A stretch of 64,000 nt of DNA, taken from Paraburkholderia ultramafica. GTDB taxonomy: Bacteria; Pseudomonadota; Gammaproteobacteria; Burkholderiales; Burkholderiaceae. The stretch is from contig NZ_CADIKK010000004.1 in NCBI RefSeq assembly GCF_902859915.1, positions 124,001 to 188,000 of the forward strand, given 5' to 3'. Within the stretch, counting starts at the first letter, position 1, and each line of letters opens with the position of its first letter. Both the position numbers and the translations under genes were made by a program. Positions 15,896 to 25,600 of this stretch are shown in pieces. Under the pieces are notes generated by a model that had not been told where the DNA came from, did no database searches, and saw only the letters and a program-made list of their open reading frames with translations.

Positions 15896-17623
15896 ATGGA
15901 AACTCGACCTGCCCCGCGCCGTTTTTACCTCCTTTGCGCATTGCTCCTGCTGGCCGCGATGCTGTTCGCAGATTGTGGCGGCGGAGGGGGCGGCGGTGGC
16001 GGAAACGGAGGAACGAGCGGCGCGGCCGGCGGCACCGGCAGTACCGGCGGCACCGGTGGCACGAGCCCTGGCGCTGGCGGCATGGGCACGTCGCCGGGCG
16101 GCACGGCCATGCTTGCCACGCACGACGTCGTCACCTACCACAACGACATCGCCCGTACCGGCCAGAATCTCAACGAAGCCATCCTGACGCCCGCCAACGT
16201 CAACGCGACGACGTTCGGCAAGATCGGCTTTTTCGCCGTCGACGGCAAGGTCGACGCACAACCGCTCTTTGTCGGCTCGCTGACGATTGCTGGGGGCACG
16301 CATAACGTGCTGTACGTCGTGACCGAGCACGACAGCGTGTTCGCCCTCGACGCCGACAGCGGCGCGCAACTATGGCAGGCCCGCACGCTCAACACCGGCG
16401 AAACGCCGAGCGACGATCTCGGTTGCGCTCAGATCACACGGGAGATCGGCATCACGTCGACGCCAGTCATCGACCGCGCGCGCGGCGCGCACGGCACGAT
16501 CTACGTTGTCGCGATGTCGAAAGACGCGAGCGGCGCCTACCATCAGCGCGTGCACGCGCTCGACCTCGCGAGCGGCGCGGAGCTGCTGAACGGGCCAGCG
16601 GAAGTGGCCGCCACCTATCCCGGCAACGGCGCGAACAGCGCGAACGGCCACGTCGTGTTTGCGCCGTCGTCGTATGCGGAACGCGCGGGCTTGCTGCTGC
16701 TCGGCGGCGTGATCTACACGACGTGGACGTCGCATTGCGACGCCGGCGCTTACACAGGCTGGGTGATGGGCTATAGCGCAGACACCTTGCAGCAGACCAG
16801 CGTGCTCAACGTCACGCCGAACGGTTCGGGCGGCGCAATCTGGATGAGCGGAGCCGGGCCTGCGTCGGATGGCTCGTCGATCTATCTGCTCGGCGGCAAC
16901 GGCACGTTCGACACCACGTTGAACTCCGGTGGCTTTCCCACCCAGGGCAACTTCGGCAATGCGTTTCTGAAACTGGGCACGGCAGGCGGTCTTGCGGTCG
17001 CGGATTACTTCACGATGTCGAACACCGTTCAGGAGTCCAATACCGACGAAGACCTCGGCTCCGGCGGCGCAATCGTACTGCCCGATCTCACCGATGCAGG
17101 CGGCGTCGTCCAGCACCTCACGCTCGGCACGGGCAAGGACGACATCATCTATGTGCTGAACCGCGATTCGATGGGCAAATTCAATGCCGCGGGCGACAAC
17201 ATCTATCAGGAAATCGCGGGGCAGTTGAGCGGCGGGGAGTTCGGCATGGCCGCCTACTTCAACGGCCGGATCTATTTCGGCTCGGTCGGCGATCATCTCA
17301 AGGCGTTCACGCTGACCAATGCGAAGCTGTCGGCGACGCCGTCCGCGCAGACCGCGATGACGTTCGCCTATCCCGGGACGACACCCAGCATCTCCGCCAA
17401 CGGCTCGGCGAACGGCATTGTGTGGGCGGCGGAGAATGGCGACATGGCGGCGCTGCATGCCTTCGATCCGGCCAGTCTCGCCGAGCTGTACAACAGCAAC
17501 CAGATGGGCACCCGCGACCAGTTCGGCGCGGGCAACAAGTTCATCACGCCGATGATTGTCAACGGCAAAGTGTATGTCGGGACGACGAACGGAGTTGCGG
17601 TGTTCGGCTTGCTGAAGGGGTGA
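15896..17623 (+). CDS. PQQ-like beta-propeller protein, probable lipoprotein
   Basis: 575-residue exported protein. The N-terminus RRFYLLCALLLLAAMLFADC resembles a lipoprotein signal, but the residue before the cysteine is aspartate, which does not fit the canonical lipobox. After the cysteine comes a run of glycines and a Gly/Thr-rich linker to about residue 70, the usual tether. The rest contains repeated propeller blades such as VLYVVTEHDSVFALDADSGAQLW and VYVGTTNGVAVFGL, characteristic of PQQ-repeat proteins. Length is too short and key residues are lacking for a quinoprotein alcohol dehydrogenase, so it is probably a binding or structural protein. It converges with fahA. Confidence 0.7.
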   Translation: METRPAPRRFYLLCALLLLAAMLFADCGGGGGGGGGNGGTSGAAGGTGSTGGTGGTSPGAGGMGTSPGGTAMLATHDVVTYHNDIARTGQNLNEAILTPANVNATTFGKIGFFAVDGKVDAQPLFVGSLTIAGGTHNVLYVVTEHDSVFALDADSGAQLWQARTLNTGETPSDDLGCAQITREIGITSTPVIDRARGAHGTIYVVAMSKDASGAYHQRVHALDLASGAELLNGPAEVAATYPGNGANSANGHVVFAPSSYAERAGLLLLGGVIYTTWTSHCDAGAYTGWVMGYSADTLQQTSVLNVTPNGSGGAIWMSGAGPASDGSSIYLLGGNGTFDTTLNSGGFPTQGNFGNAFLKLGTAGGLAVADYFTMSNTVQESNTDEDLGSGGAIVLPDLTDAGGVVQHLTLGTGKDDIIYVLNRDSMGKFNAAGDNIYQEIAGQLSGGEFGMAAYFNGRIYFGSVGDHLKAFTLTNAKLSATPSAQTAMTFAYPGTTPSISANGSANGIVWAAENGDMAALHAFDPASLAELYNSNQMGTRDQFGAGNKFITPMIVNGKVYVGTTNGVAVFGLLKG

Positions 17624-17638
17624 ACGGCCACTTGTCGC

Positions 17639-18940
17639 CTAGCGCCGCGCCGGCAAAATCTCACCGGCGCACGTGCCAAAGCCCACGCGATACCCGTCAC
17701 CCTGACACCAGCCGGCAAGCGTCAGCTCATCACCGTCTTCGAGAAAAGTGCGCGTGCCGCCTTCGCGCAACTCCAGCGGCTTTTTGCCGTTCCATGTCAG
17801 TTCGAGCAGGCTGCCGTACGAGTCCCCGGTCGGGCCGCTGATCGTGCCCGAACCCATCAGGTCGCCCACTCGCGTATTGCAGCCCGATACCGTGTGATGC
17901 GCGAGTTGCTGCGCCATCGTCCAGTACATGTGCCTGAAGTTGGTCCGCGCAATCGTGCTCGCCTGCTTCGCCTCGCGCGGGCGCAGCGTCACTTCGAGGT
18001 GGATATCGAACGCATGCTCGCCATCGTGATGCAAATACGCGAGCGGCTGCGGTTCCTGCACCGGCTGCGCGACGCGGAACGGTTCAAGCGCATCGAGCGT
18101 CACGATCCACGGCGAGATCGTGGTCGCAAAGGTCTTCGCGTTGAACGGGCCGAGCGGCACGTATTCCCATTGCTGGATATCGCGCGCGCTCCAGTCGTTC
18201 AGCAGCACCATGCCGAAGATATGCGCTTCGGCCTCGGCACACGCGATCGGCTCGCCCAACCCATTGCCTCCGCCGATCACGAAGCCCGTTTCCAGTTCGA
18301 TATCCAGCTTGCGGCATGCGCCGAACACCGGACGCTCCTGATCCGGCAGCTTCAACTGACCATTGGGACGACGCACCGGCGTGCCGCTCACCACCACCGA
18401 CGATGCGCGTCCGTTGTACCCGATCGGCATCTCCGACCAGTTCGGCAGCAACGCATTCTTCGGATCGCGAAACATCGAGCCGACATTCGTCGCGTGCTCC
18501 TTCGACGAATAGAAATCGGTGTAGCCGGGAATCTGCACCGGCAGATGCAGTTGCGCGTCGGCCTGGTGCACCAGCGATTTCGCGCGCAAGTCAGCGTCAT
18601 CGCGCAACGTCGCGGTATCGCTCGAGAGAAGCTTGCTCAACTGGATGCGCACGCTGCGCCACGCGTCGCGGCCGAGCGCGATGAAATCATTGAGCGTGTC
18701 GCGCGCAAAGACGTCAGCCTTCGAGGACAGGTTCAACAGACCCGCCGCCTGCAACGCGGCCAGGTCGACGATCTCGTCGCCGATCGCGACGCCCACGCGG
18801 CGCGCGTCGTTGTGCCGGTCGCTGAAGATGCCGAACGGCAGATTCTGAACCGGAAAATTGTTAGCCGAATCGTTGGCCGACTCGACCCAGCTCTTGCGCG
18901 ACGGCTCGAGCGTCGCCTGAAGATCGCTCAATGCGTTCAT
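17639..18940 (-). CDS. fahA: fumarylacetoacetase
   Basis: Hydrolyses fumarylacetoacetate to fumarate and acetoacetate, the last step of tyrosine/homogentisate degradation, in the cytoplasm. The 433-residue protein has the N-terminal SH3-like domain and the catalytic domain with [18 protein letters not shown] (metal ligand Asp and catalytic His), ELETGFVIG (Glu ligands), [19 protein letters not shown] and SGTISGP. All expected metal ligands seem present. ATG 18940 has GGAG five bases upstream and overlaps the hmgA stop by ATGA, so the two are translationally coupled. Confidence 0.95.
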   Translation of the reverse strand: MNALSDLQATLEPSRKSWVESANDSANNFPVQNLPFGIFSDRHNDARRVGVAIGDEIVDLAALQAAGLLNLSSKADVFARDTLNDFIALGRDAWRSVRIQLSKLLSSDTATLRDDADLRAKSLVHQADAQLHLPVQIPGYTDFYSSKEHATNVGSMFRDPKNALLPNWSEMPIGYNGRASSVVVSGTPVRRPNGQLKLPDQERPVFGACRKLDIELETGFVIGGGNGLGEPIACAEAEAHIFGMVLLNDWSARDIQQWEYVPLGPFNAKTFATTISPWIVTLDALEPFRVAQPVQEPQPLAYLHHDGEHAFDIHLEVTLRPREAKQASTIARTNFRHMYWTMAQQLAHHTVSGCNTRVGDLMGSGTISGPTGDSYGSLLELTWNGKKPLELREGGTRTFLEDGDELTLAGWCQGDGYRVGFGTCAGEILPARR

Positions 18941-20283
18941 CGTTGCTCCGGGTTGAAGTGTTTCTTGAGACCTTGCCAGCACTCGTAGTAATGCACCTGC
19001 AATTGCGCGGTTTCGAGTGCGAAACGGGTGGGCTTGATCAGCGTGCGCGTCTCGAACATGAAGGCCATCGTGTCGCCGACCTTGTTCGGCGTCGACGTAT
19101 CGATCCGCGATGCTTTTTCGAACGTGTCGGCATCCGGGCCATGACCCGTCATGCAGTTGTGCAGACTTGCGCCGCCCGGCACGAAGCCCTCGGCCTTCGC
19201 GTCGTACACGCCGTGCACGAGGCCCATGAACTCGCTCGCGACGTTGCGATGGAACCAGGGCGGACGGAACGTATCTTCGGCGGCGAGCCAGCGCGGCGGG
19301 AAGATCACGAAGTCGATCGTATCGACGCCCGGCGTGTCGCTTTGCGATTGCAGCACCAGGAAAATCGACGGGTCCGGATGGTCGAAACTGATCGAGCCGA
19401 TCGTGTTGAAGCGCCGCAAGTCGTACTTGTACGGCGCGTAGTTGCCGTGCCACGCGACCACATCAAGCGGCGAATGGGCGATGGCTGCGCGCCACAGATT
19501 GCCGTTCATCTTCGCGACGAGTTCGAAGTCGCCTTCGCGGTCTTCATAGGCGGCATGCGGCGTGAGGAAGTCGCGCGGATTGGCGAGGCCGTTCGAGCCG
19601 ATCGGGCCGAGATCCGGCAGGCGCAGCAACGCGCCGAAGTTCTCGCAGATGTAGCCGCGCGCCGCACCGTCCGGCAGGCTCACCGCGAAGCGCACGCCGC
19701 GCGGGATCACCGCGATCTCGAACGGCGCGAGTTCGAGGCGGCCCATTTCGGTCGCGATAGCGAGGCGCCCTTCCTGCGGCACGATCAGCAATTCGCCGTC
19801 GGCGTTGTGGAAGAAGCGGTCTTTCATCGAACGGTTCGCCGCGTACAGGTGAATCGCGCAGCCGTTCATCGCTTCGGCCGCGCCGTTGCCCGCCATCGTC
19901 ACCCAGCCGTCGATGAAATCGGTCGGCTCGGCCGGCATCGGCAACGCGTCCCAGCGCAACTGGTTCGGCGGCGTCGGCGGCACCTCGGCGAAATTGCCGA
20001 CGAGCCGCTCCGATGGCAGCGGCGTGAACGGCTTATGCACGGCCGCCGGACGGATCCGGTACAGCCACGAACGGCGGTTATGGCCGCGCGGCGCGGTGAA
20101 CGCAGTGCCCGACAATTGTTCGGCGTACAGACCATAGGCCGCGCGTTGCGGCGAATTGCGGCCTTCCGGCAAGGCGCCGGGCAATGCCTCCGTCGCGAAT
20201 TCGTTCGCGAAGCCCGATTGATAGCCTGGCTCGATTTCGAGCCGCGAGCTGGCGGTCGTCGGCGTACGGGTTGGGGTATCCAT
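18937..20283 (-). CDS. hmgA: homogentisate 1,2-dioxygenase
   Basis: Fe(II)-dependent ring cleavage of homogentisate to maleylacetoacetate. The 448-residue protein shows [19 protein letters not shown] at its N-terminus, typical of the family, and the iron-site region with [23 protein letters not shown] (His and Glu ligands) and a further histidine in [12 protein letters not shown]. Start 20283 has GGAG eight bases upstream. It is the first gene of a two-gene operon with fahA; no maleylacetoacetate isomerase gene is next to them. Two palindromes at 20356-20392, about 75-110 bases upstream, resemble one beside the IclR gene and may be operators. Confidence 0.95.
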   Translation of the reverse strand: MDTPTRTPTTASSRLEIEPGYQSGFANEFATEALPGALPEGRNSPQRAAYGLYAEQLSGTAFTAPRGHNRRSWLYRIRPAAVHKPFTPLPSERLVGNFAEVPPTPPNQLRWDALPMPAEPTDFIDGWVTMAGNGAAEAMNGCAIHLYAANRSMKDRFFHNADGELLIVPQEGRLAIATEMGRLELAPFEIAVIPRGVRFAVSLPDGAARGYICENFGALLRLPDLGPIGSNGLANPRDFLTPHAAYEDREGDFELVAKMNGNLWRAAIAHSPLDVVAWHGNYAPYKYDLRRFNTIGSISFDHPDPSIFLVLQSQSDTPGVDTIDFVIFPPRWLAAEDTFRPPWFHRNVASEFMGLVHGVYDAKAEGFVPGGASLHNCMTGHGPDADTFEKASRIDTSTPNKVGDTMAFMFETRTLIKPTRFALETAQLQVHYYECWQGLKKHFNPEQR

Positions 20284-20355
20284 GCAAGGTTCTCCGTGGG
20301 TACTCGATCTTTTCATTTCGCGCGGGCGGCGGCCAGGATCGCGGCCGCGCTGTAA

Positions 20356-20370
20356 TTTACGTACTGTAAA
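20356..20370. promoter_or_regulatory. palindrome upstream of hmgA, candidate IclR-type operator 1
   Basis: TTTACGTACTGTAAA has perfect 5-base arms (TTTAC/GTAAA) around a 5-base centre. Its centre is about 80 bases upstream of the hmgA ATG and 20 bases from the centre of the neighbouring palindrome, two helical turns, as expected for a pair of regulator dimers. Confidence 0.4.
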
Positions 20371-20373
20371 ACG

Positions 20374-20392
20374 AATTACGCATAGTGAAATT
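20374..20392. promoter_or_regulatory. palindrome upstream of hmgA, candidate IclR-type operator 2
   Basis: AATTACGCATAGTGAAATT is an imperfect palindrome. Its core CGCATAG is identical to that of the palindrome at 22275-22291 between the IclR regulator gene and gcdH (TTTCGCATAGCGGAA against TTACGCATAGTGAAA), 12 of 15 positions shared. This suggests that the IclR protein encoded 1.3 kb away also controls hmgA-fahA. Confidence 0.45.
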
Positions 20393-20578
20393 AACGTATA
20401 CCCTGAAATTCGCCCGGGCCACCGCCCGCAGCCCGGACACACCGGCGTTCGGCCAATAACGTTATGAGCATTTTGTTCATGTGAGCGTATTGCGGACTGC
20501 TACCATCAATAGATGCGGCAATTGAGTCGCGTTGCCGAGCGCCGCGTGCGCATCCCTTGTCGCCATCCACTCGCCTCC

Positions 20579-21412
20579 ATGATTCCGCCGACCATCCCCA
20601 ATCTCATTGCCCGCGCCGCTGCTCACCCGTTTCTCGGCGAACATCTGGTGATGGGGCAAGGCGTGCATAGCGATATCGCGCTGGCGCAATTCGACGGCAT
20701 CGAACTCGCCAGCGCCTACGAGCCGATCTTCGATATCAGCGTGCATGCGCTTGCGCAGTCGCTGTCGTCGGGGGCTGAGGGGGTCGACCGTTTCGGCGAT
20801 GAGCTCGGGTTTCAGGCCGTCACCTATCAACTCGGCGCGGCGCCGTTCGAAGTGTTCGATCCGTTCAACCGCATCGGCGACGATCAGGAACTGGTCGCGC
20901 TCGACCGCATGTCACGCGCGCTGCACGCGATCAATTTCTTCGGCGCGCAGCGGCACGGACTGCTCTTTCTGCGCGTGCACGAGCGTCTGCTCAAGAGCGT
21001 GAAGTACGACCATGGACGGCATTTTTCCACCGTGCTGATGTCGTTCGGATTGAACCCGTCGCGGGTGGTGATCGAGTTGCCGGCTGCGGCGGTCGCGCAC
21101 AAGACCTTTCTCGCCTATCTGACCAGGAGCTATCAGCACTATGGGTTCAAGGTGGCAGGCAATCTGTCCAACGCGGGGCAGATTCTGTCGGTGTCGGAAG
21201 CGGCGCGGCTCGACTTCATCAAGATGGATGCCGCCGTCGCGTTGCGCGATGCGACGGTCAAGCCGCTAGTCGGCTATGCGGGCCGGCTGCGGATTCCGCT
21301 GATTTTCAATCGCGTGATGGATGAAGCGCAGTTCCTCGCCTTGCAGCAGTACGACGTGCGCTTCGTGCAAGGGCCGTTGTTCACCGCGCATTATCATGAC
21401 CGGGCGGCCTGA
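20579..21412 (+). CDS. degenerate EAL-domain protein
   Basis: 277-residue cytoplasmic protein with the overall fold pattern of cyclic-di-GMP phosphodiesterases: LASAYEPIFDIS at the first strand, LLFLRVHERLL, VVIELPA, KVAGNLSNAG, LDFIKMDAAVA and a C-terminal VRFVQGPLFTA. The EAL (ExL) motif is missing, the asparagine of the usual xNxN strand is absent, and the DDFG motif is replaced by AGNLSN. A catalytic phosphodiesterase is therefore unlikely; a c-di-GMP receptor or protein-interaction role is possible. The start is uncertain; ATG 20513 would add 22 residues, and neither has a good ribosome site. It is divergent from hmgA. Confidence 0.65.
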   Translation: MIPPTIPNLIARAAAHPFLGEHLVMGQGVHSDIALAQFDGIELASAYEPIFDISVHALAQSLSSGAEGVDRFGDELGFQAVTYQLGAAPFEVFDPFNRIGDDQELVALDRMSRALHAINFFGAQRHGLLFLRVHERLLKSVKYDHGRHFSTVLMSFGLNPSRVVIELPAAAVAHKTFLAYLTRSYQHYGFKVAGNLSNAGQILSVSEAARLDFIKMDAAVALRDATVKPLVGYAGRLRIPLIFNRVMDEAQFLALQQYDVRFVQGPLFTAHYHDRAA

Positions 21413-21453
21413 ACCCGCACGCGCGATACCTGCGCCCCCGCGTATGCGCCGAT

Positions 21454-22239
21454 TCAACCCGTATCGCCCAGACGCCGCGCGAGCGCTTTCAGCCGCGGCG
21501 CGACCTTCTCGCGAAACACCTCTTCTCCCATCGACGACGCCGGCCCGCTGCAACTGAGCACCAGCCAGCGCCCTTCGCGCGGCTCGCGAAACGGCACCGC
21601 GACCGCGTTCACATCGTCGTGCCACGCACGAAACGAATAGCAGCAGCGCTCTTTCGCAAACGCTTCGATTTCCGCCTCGGCATCGGCAACCAGCGCTGCG
21701 CCCATTTTCCCCGCCGCCTTCCTGAGTTCGACCAGCAATGCGGCACGCGCATCGGCCGGCTGCACGGCCAGATACGCGCGCCCCATCGAACTCGTCAGCA
21801 TCGACAGTTTCGAACCGGATGCCAGCCCGAGCGTCAGCGCGGTTTCGCTACGAATCGTTTCGAGATAAATCATGTCGAGCCCGTCGCGGCAACCGAGCGA
21901 AACCGCCGCGCCCACTTCGCGCGCGAACGTGCGCATGTGCGGGCGCGCGAGTTCGAGCGTGTCGGTGCCTGACAGCAGCGCGAAACCGAGCGACAGCACG
22001 CCGGCGTCGAGCGCATATTTGCCGAGGGTTTCATCGAGCCGCAGATAGCCGAGCACTGTCAGCGTGTACGCGAGACGGTTGACGGTCGCCTTCGGCAAAC
22101 CCGTGCGTTCGACGAAATCCCGGTTGCCGAGCATCGTTTCGCCCGGCTTGAACGCGCGCAGCATATCCAGCCCGCGCGCAAGGGCGACGACGAATTTGCG
22201 CTCGTCGAGCGGTTCAGAGAGAGTGGATGCAGTCGTCAT
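21454..22239 (-). CDS. IclR-family transcriptional regulator
   Basis: 261-residue DNA-binding protein: an N-terminal winged helix (ALARGLDMLRAFKPG, then RTGLPKATVNRLAYTL as the recognition-helix region) and the C-terminal ligand-binding domain with LTSSMGRAYLAV and CCYSFRAWHDDVNAVAVPF. ATG 22239 is the first ATG of the frame. It is divergent from gcdH, and a 17-base near-perfect palindrome lies between the two genes, so it probably controls gcdH and itself. Similar palindromes before hmgA suggest a wider aromatic/lysine catabolic role, as for HmgR-type IclR proteins. The effector is unknown. Confidence 0.85.
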   Translation of the reverse strand: MTTASTLSEPLDERKFVVALARGLDMLRAFKPGETMLGNRDFVERTGLPKATVNRLAYTLTVLGYLRLDETLGKYALDAGVLSLGFALLSGTDTLELARPHMRTFAREVGAAVSLGCRDGLDMIYLETIRSETALTLGLASGSKLSMLTSSMGRAYLAVQPADARAALLVELRKAAGKMGAALVADAEAEIEAFAKERCCYSFRAWHDDVNAVAVPFREPREGRWLVLSCSGPASSMGEEVFREKVAPRLKALARRLGDTG

Positions 22240-22274
22240 AGGGTGGTACACTCGGGCGTGGTTTGCAAAACATT

Positions 22275-22291
22275 GTTTCGCATAGCGGAAC
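22275..22291. promoter_or_regulatory. palindromic operator between iclR-type gene and gcdH
   Basis: GTTTCGCATAGCGGAAC is a 17-base palindrome with arms GTTTCGC/GCGGAAC (one mismatch) around ATA. The centre at 22283 is 44 bases from the regulator ATG and 51 from the gcdH ATG. IclR proteins commonly bind such elements in divergent promoters. Confidence 0.55.
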
Positions 22292-22333
22292 TTAAGTCAA
22301 GCTTGGATCGAGCTGGAAATCAGGAGATACGTC

Positions 22334-23524
22334 ATGGCCGAAGCCGCGCAGTTTCACTGGGAAGACCCTTTGCTGCTGGATCAGCAGCTCACCGAAGACG
22401 AACGCATGGTGCGCGACGCCGCTGCGGCTTATGCGCAGGACAAGCTGCAGCCGCGCGTGCTCGAGGCGTTCCGCCACGAGAAAACCGACATCGAGATCTT
22501 TCGCGAGATGGGCGAACTCGGCCTGCTCGGCCCGACGATTCCCGAGCAATATGGCGGTCCCGGTCTGAACTATGTCGCGTACGGTCTGATCGCGCGTGAA
22601 GTGGAGCGCGTCGATTCCGGCTACCGGTCGATGATGTCGGTGCAGTCGTCGCTGGTGATGGTGCCGATTTATGAATTCGGCTCGCAAGCGCAAAAGGAGA
22701 AGTACCTGCCGAAGCTCGTCACCGGCGAATGGATCGGCTGCTTCGGCCTGACCGAACCGAACCACGGCTCCGATCCGGGCAGCATGGTCACGCGGGCGAA
22801 GAAAGTCGACGGCGGCTATTCGCTATCGGGCTCGAAGATGTGGATCACCAATTCGCCAATCGCCGACGTGTTCGTCGTGTGGGCGAAGCTCGAAGAAGAC
22901 GGCAAGGACTCGATCCGCGGCTTCATTCTGGAGAAGGGCTGGAAAGGACTGTCTGCGCCGACCATCCATAGCAAGGTGGGCCTGCGCGCTTCGATCACCG
23001 GCGAGATCGTGCTCGACGAAGTGTTCGTGCCGGAAGAGAACCGCTTCCCGGAAGTCAGCGGCTTGCGCGGCCCGTTCACGTGCCTGAACTCGGCACGCTA
23101 CGGCATCGCGTGGGGCGCGCTCGGCGCCGCCGAAGCATGCTGGCACACCGCGCGTCAATATGTGCTGGATCGCAAGCAGTTCGGCCGGCCGCTCGCCGCG
23201 AACCAGTTGATCCAGAAGAAGCTCGCCGACATGCAGACCGAGATCACGCTCGGCCTGCAAGGCGTGTTGCGCCTGGGCCGTATGAAGGACGAAGGCACCG
23301 CGGCCGTCGAAATCACGTCGATCATGAAGCGCAATTCATGTGGCAAGGCGCTGGACATTGCACGGCTCGCGCGCGACATGCTCGGCGGCAATGGCATCTC
23401 GGACGAGTTCGGCATCGCCCGGCATCTGGTGAACCTCGAAGTGGTGAACACGTACGAAGGCACACACGACATTCACGCGCTGATTCTTGGGCGCGCGCAA
23501 ACGGGCATTCAGGCGTTTTTCTGA
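22334..23524 (+). CDS. gcdH: glutaryl-CoA dehydrogenase
   Basis: FAD enzyme that oxidises and decarboxylates glutaryl-CoA to crotonyl-CoA in lysine and tryptophan catabolism. The 396-residue protein is full length for the family. It has the N-terminal [15 protein letters not shown], flavin-contact [22 protein letters not shown], the substrate-region [13 protein letters not shown], and the catalytic glutamate in [20 protein letters not shown], a combination specific to glutaryl-CoA dehydrogenase. AGGAG lies seven bases before the ATG. It is followed by a strong terminator at 23582 shared with the convergent peroxiredoxin gene. Confidence 0.95.
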   Translation: MAEAAQFHWEDPLLLDQQLTEDERMVRDAAAAYAQDKLQPRVLEAFRHEKTDIEIFREMGELGLLGPTIPEQYGGPGLNYVAYGLIAREVERVDSGYRSMMSVQSSLVMVPIYEFGSQAQKEKYLPKLVTGEWIGCFGLTEPNHGSDPGSMVTRAKKVDGGYSLSGSKMWITNSPIADVFVVWAKLEEDGKDSIRGFILEKGWKGLSAPTIHSKVGLRASITGEIVLDEVFVPEENRFPEVSGLRGPFTCLNSARYGIAWGALGAAEACWHTARQYVLDRKQFGRPLAANQLIQKKLADMQTEITLGLQGVLRLGRMKDEGTAAVEITSIMKRNSCGKALDIARLARDMLGGNGISDEFGIARHLVNLEVVNTYEGTHDIHALILGRAQTGIQAFF

Positions 23525-23581
23525 TAGTTTGCTGATGCGCTGATGGTGCGGATCGTGGTGGTGTTTCGCCGCCCGATCAAG

Positions 23582-23611
23582 AAAGGCCGGTTCATCCTGA
23601 ACCGGCCTTTT
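23582..23611. terminator. bidirectional intrinsic terminator between gcdH and peroxiredoxin genes
   Basis: Thirteen-base perfect stem AAAGGCCGGTTCA (23582-23594) and TGAACCGGCCTTT (23598-23610) with loop TCC. T-runs follow on the plus strand (TTTT) and the minus strand (TTTC), so it can end both convergent transcripts. Confidence 0.9.
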
Positions 23612-23687
23612 GCATTGCAGCGCCGGGTTACGGCCAACTGCGAGCCAACTACGAGCCAAACGGCGCGCTTCGCGGCCCATCAACCGC

Positions 23688-24326
23688 TTACTTGTTCGGC
23701 TGCGGCGTCATGCGCAGGTACGGACGCAGCGCCTTGTAGCCCTTCGGGAATTTCTGTTTGATGATTTCCGGGTCCTGCAGCGACGGGACGATCACCACGT
23801 CATCGCCCTGCTTCCAGTTGCCCGGCGTCGCGACCGAGTGGTTGTCGGTCAGTTGCAGCGAGTCGATCACGCGCAGCACTTCGTCGAAGTTGCGGCCGGT
23901 GCTGGCCGGGTACGTAATCATGAGACGGACCTTCTTCTTCGGATCGATCACGAACAGCGAACGGACCGTGAGCGTTTCACTCGCGTTCGGGTGGATCATG
24001 TCGTACAGCTCGGAAACCTTGCGGTCGCGGTCAGCGAGAATCGGGAAGCCGACATTGGCGGCTTGAGTCTCGTTAATGTCTTTAATCCACTCCTTGTGCG
24101 ACTCGTTGCTGTCGACCGACAACGCAATCGTCTTCACCCCGCGTTTTTCGAACTCGTCGGCGAGCTTGGCGGTCAAGCCGAGTTCGGTCGTGCAGACCGG
24201 CGTGAAGTCGGCCGGGTGCGAAAACAGCACACCCCAGCTATCGCCCAGCCATTCATGAAACTTGATGCGGCCAACACTCGACTCCTGCTCGAAGTCCGGC
24301 GCAATATCGCCGAGACGTAGACTCAT
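23688..24326 (-). CDS. 1-Cys peroxiredoxin (Prx6 type)
   Basis: Thiol peroxidase of 212 residues reducing hydrogen peroxide and organic peroxides in the cytoplasm. The active-site motif is DFTPVCTTELG with the peroxidatic cysteine at residue 45, and it is the only cysteine, so a separate reductant is needed. The long C-terminal domain (from about 160, PGNWKQGDDVVIVPS to the end) is typical of the Prx6 subfamily. ATG 24326 follows an AAGGAG site. It stands alone, convergent with gcdH. Confidence 0.93.
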   Translation of the reverse strand: MSLRLGDIAPDFEQESSVGRIKFHEWLGDSWGVLFSHPADFTPVCTTELGLTAKLADEFEKRGVKTIALSVDSNESHKEWIKDINETQAANVGFPILADRDRKVSELYDMIHPNASETLTVRSLFVIDPKKKVRLMITYPASTGRNFDEVLRVIDSLQLTDNHSVATPGNWKQGDDVVIVPSLQDPEIIKQKFPKGYKALRPYLRMTPQPNK

Positions 24327-24665
24327 GTGTATCTCCTTCAGGTGGTTGGGATATATCGCGCGAGCGTTTGCCCGCGGCGCCCCGCAAAGATAAAGCATAT
24401 GGCAACGACGGAACACGACGAACGAATATTGCGCCACTACTTTATGCGCTTTTGTAATTTTCGTCGATTTGATGGAAACTTTGCGGGACAGATCAACTCC
24501 ATCATAGGCAAACTTTGGCTGCATTACCCTCCAAAGGGTGTTTTCATGCTTTGCTTAATCAGGAACGGTTCGTGCGCTGTTTGGAATCAACCGGGCACTG
24601 CGCTCGCCAGCGGCCGTTTCTTTGGTTACGATTCACGCGTGGCGTGAGACGAAGGGGAGTTGTCA
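24327..24665. other. intergenic region between peroxiredoxin and YqjD-like genes
   Basis: Divergent promoter region, relatively AT-rich from 24400 to 24560. A small hairpin ACCCT-CCA-AGGGT followed by GTTTTC lies at about 24526-24543. No gene and no clear sigma-70 pair was recognised. Confidence 0.35.
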
Positions 24666-24968
24666 ATGTCGGAAGTCAACAAGGAGAGATTGATGTCGGA
24701 TATCAAAACCGTCCTCGCGGATGCTGAGGATCTGCTGAAGCAGGCCGCGAGCGCCACCGGCGAGCGCGCTTCGGAATTGCGTGAAACGGCGCTTACGCGT
24801 TTGAAGCAGGCTAAGGAAAAGGCGGCTGACGTACAGGTCGTGGTGGTCGAGAAAGGCAAGAAGGCTGCCCGCGCCACCGACGACTACGTGCATGAGCATC
24901 CGTGGGCGTCCATCGGCATTGCCGCGGGCGCCGGCGTGCTGCTGGGGCTGCTGATCAACCGCAAGTAA
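24666..24968 (+). CDS. YqjD/ElaB-like DUF883 membrane protein
   Basis: 100-residue protein with a long amphipathic, charged helix (DIKTVLADAEDLLKQAAS to about residue 60) and a C-terminal membrane anchor ending GAGVLLGLLINRK. The preceding VHEHPWASIGIAAGAG is the DUF883 signature. E. coli YqjD and ElaB anchor ribosomes at the inner membrane in stationary phase; the same role is inferred. ATG 24666 has GGGGAG six bases upstream. First of three genes that together resemble the yqjD-yqjE-yqjK cluster. Confidence 0.85.
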   Translation: MSEVNKERLMSDIKTVLADAEDLLKQAASATGERASELRETALTRLKQAKEKAADVQVVVVEKGKKAARATDDYVHEHPWASIGIAAGAGVLLGLLINRK

Positions 24969-25097
24969 CACTGGTGAGGCCGTCGGACGATTCATGTCCG
25001 GCGCATCGGTGAATCGAGTTGACCGGCGCATGCCTGGCCGGTCCGCTTCTCTTGGCGCGCACGTTTGCGCGCGCCTTCACGCGCAACGCCCACAGCC

Positions 25098-25484
25098 ATG
25101 ACGATCGAATCACAATCGCAGCGCGGAGAACAGAGTCCGTTGCGCCGCATCATCGGGTCCGTGTTTGCCATTCTGCAGACGCGGCTCGAACTGGTCGGCA
25201 TCGAAATCACCGAAGAGAAAGACCGTCTGCTCGGCGTGCTGTTCCTTGGCCTTGCCGCGATGATGCTTGCCTCGATGGCGCTGATCGCCTTGACTGCACT
25301 GATTGCCATTGCGTTCTGGGATACCTACCGATGGCAGTCGCTCGCCGGCATCACCGCGGTCTATGCGATTGCGGGCCTCGCCTGTGCGCTGAAAGCGCGC
25401 AGCAGTTTGCGCAATGCGCCGCTGGTGTTCGAAGCGACCATCGCCGAGTTTGAAAAAGACCGCGAGGTGTTCCGCAAGCCGTGA
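25098..25484 (+). CDS. YqjE-like membrane protein (phage holin superfamily III)
   Basis: 128-residue inner-membrane protein with two hydrophobic hairpin helices (about residues 47-70 and 78-98) and cytoplasmic charged ends. IIGSVFAILQTRLELVGIEI and EEKDRLLG are typical of the YqjE/DUF1469 family. It follows the YqjD-like gene by about 130 bases and precedes the DUF3318 gene. Function unknown; the cluster is associated with envelope or stationary-phase stress. Despite the family name there are no phage genes around. Confidence 0.85.
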   Translation: MTIESQSQRGEQSPLRRIIGSVFAILQTRLELVGIEITEEKDRLLGVLFLGLAAMMLASMALIALTALIAIAFWDTYRWQSLAGITAVYAIAGLACALKARSSLRNAPLVFEATIAEFEKDREVFRKP

Positions 25485-25600
25485 CCCAGAAGGCGTAGCG
25501 GGCGCGGCTTCAGCGCCCGGCTTCGTTGAGATTTCAAGCGATTTGCAGCGCCGTTTTGCAGCGTCGTTGACCGTCCCACTTCCACTGCCGCCGACACACC

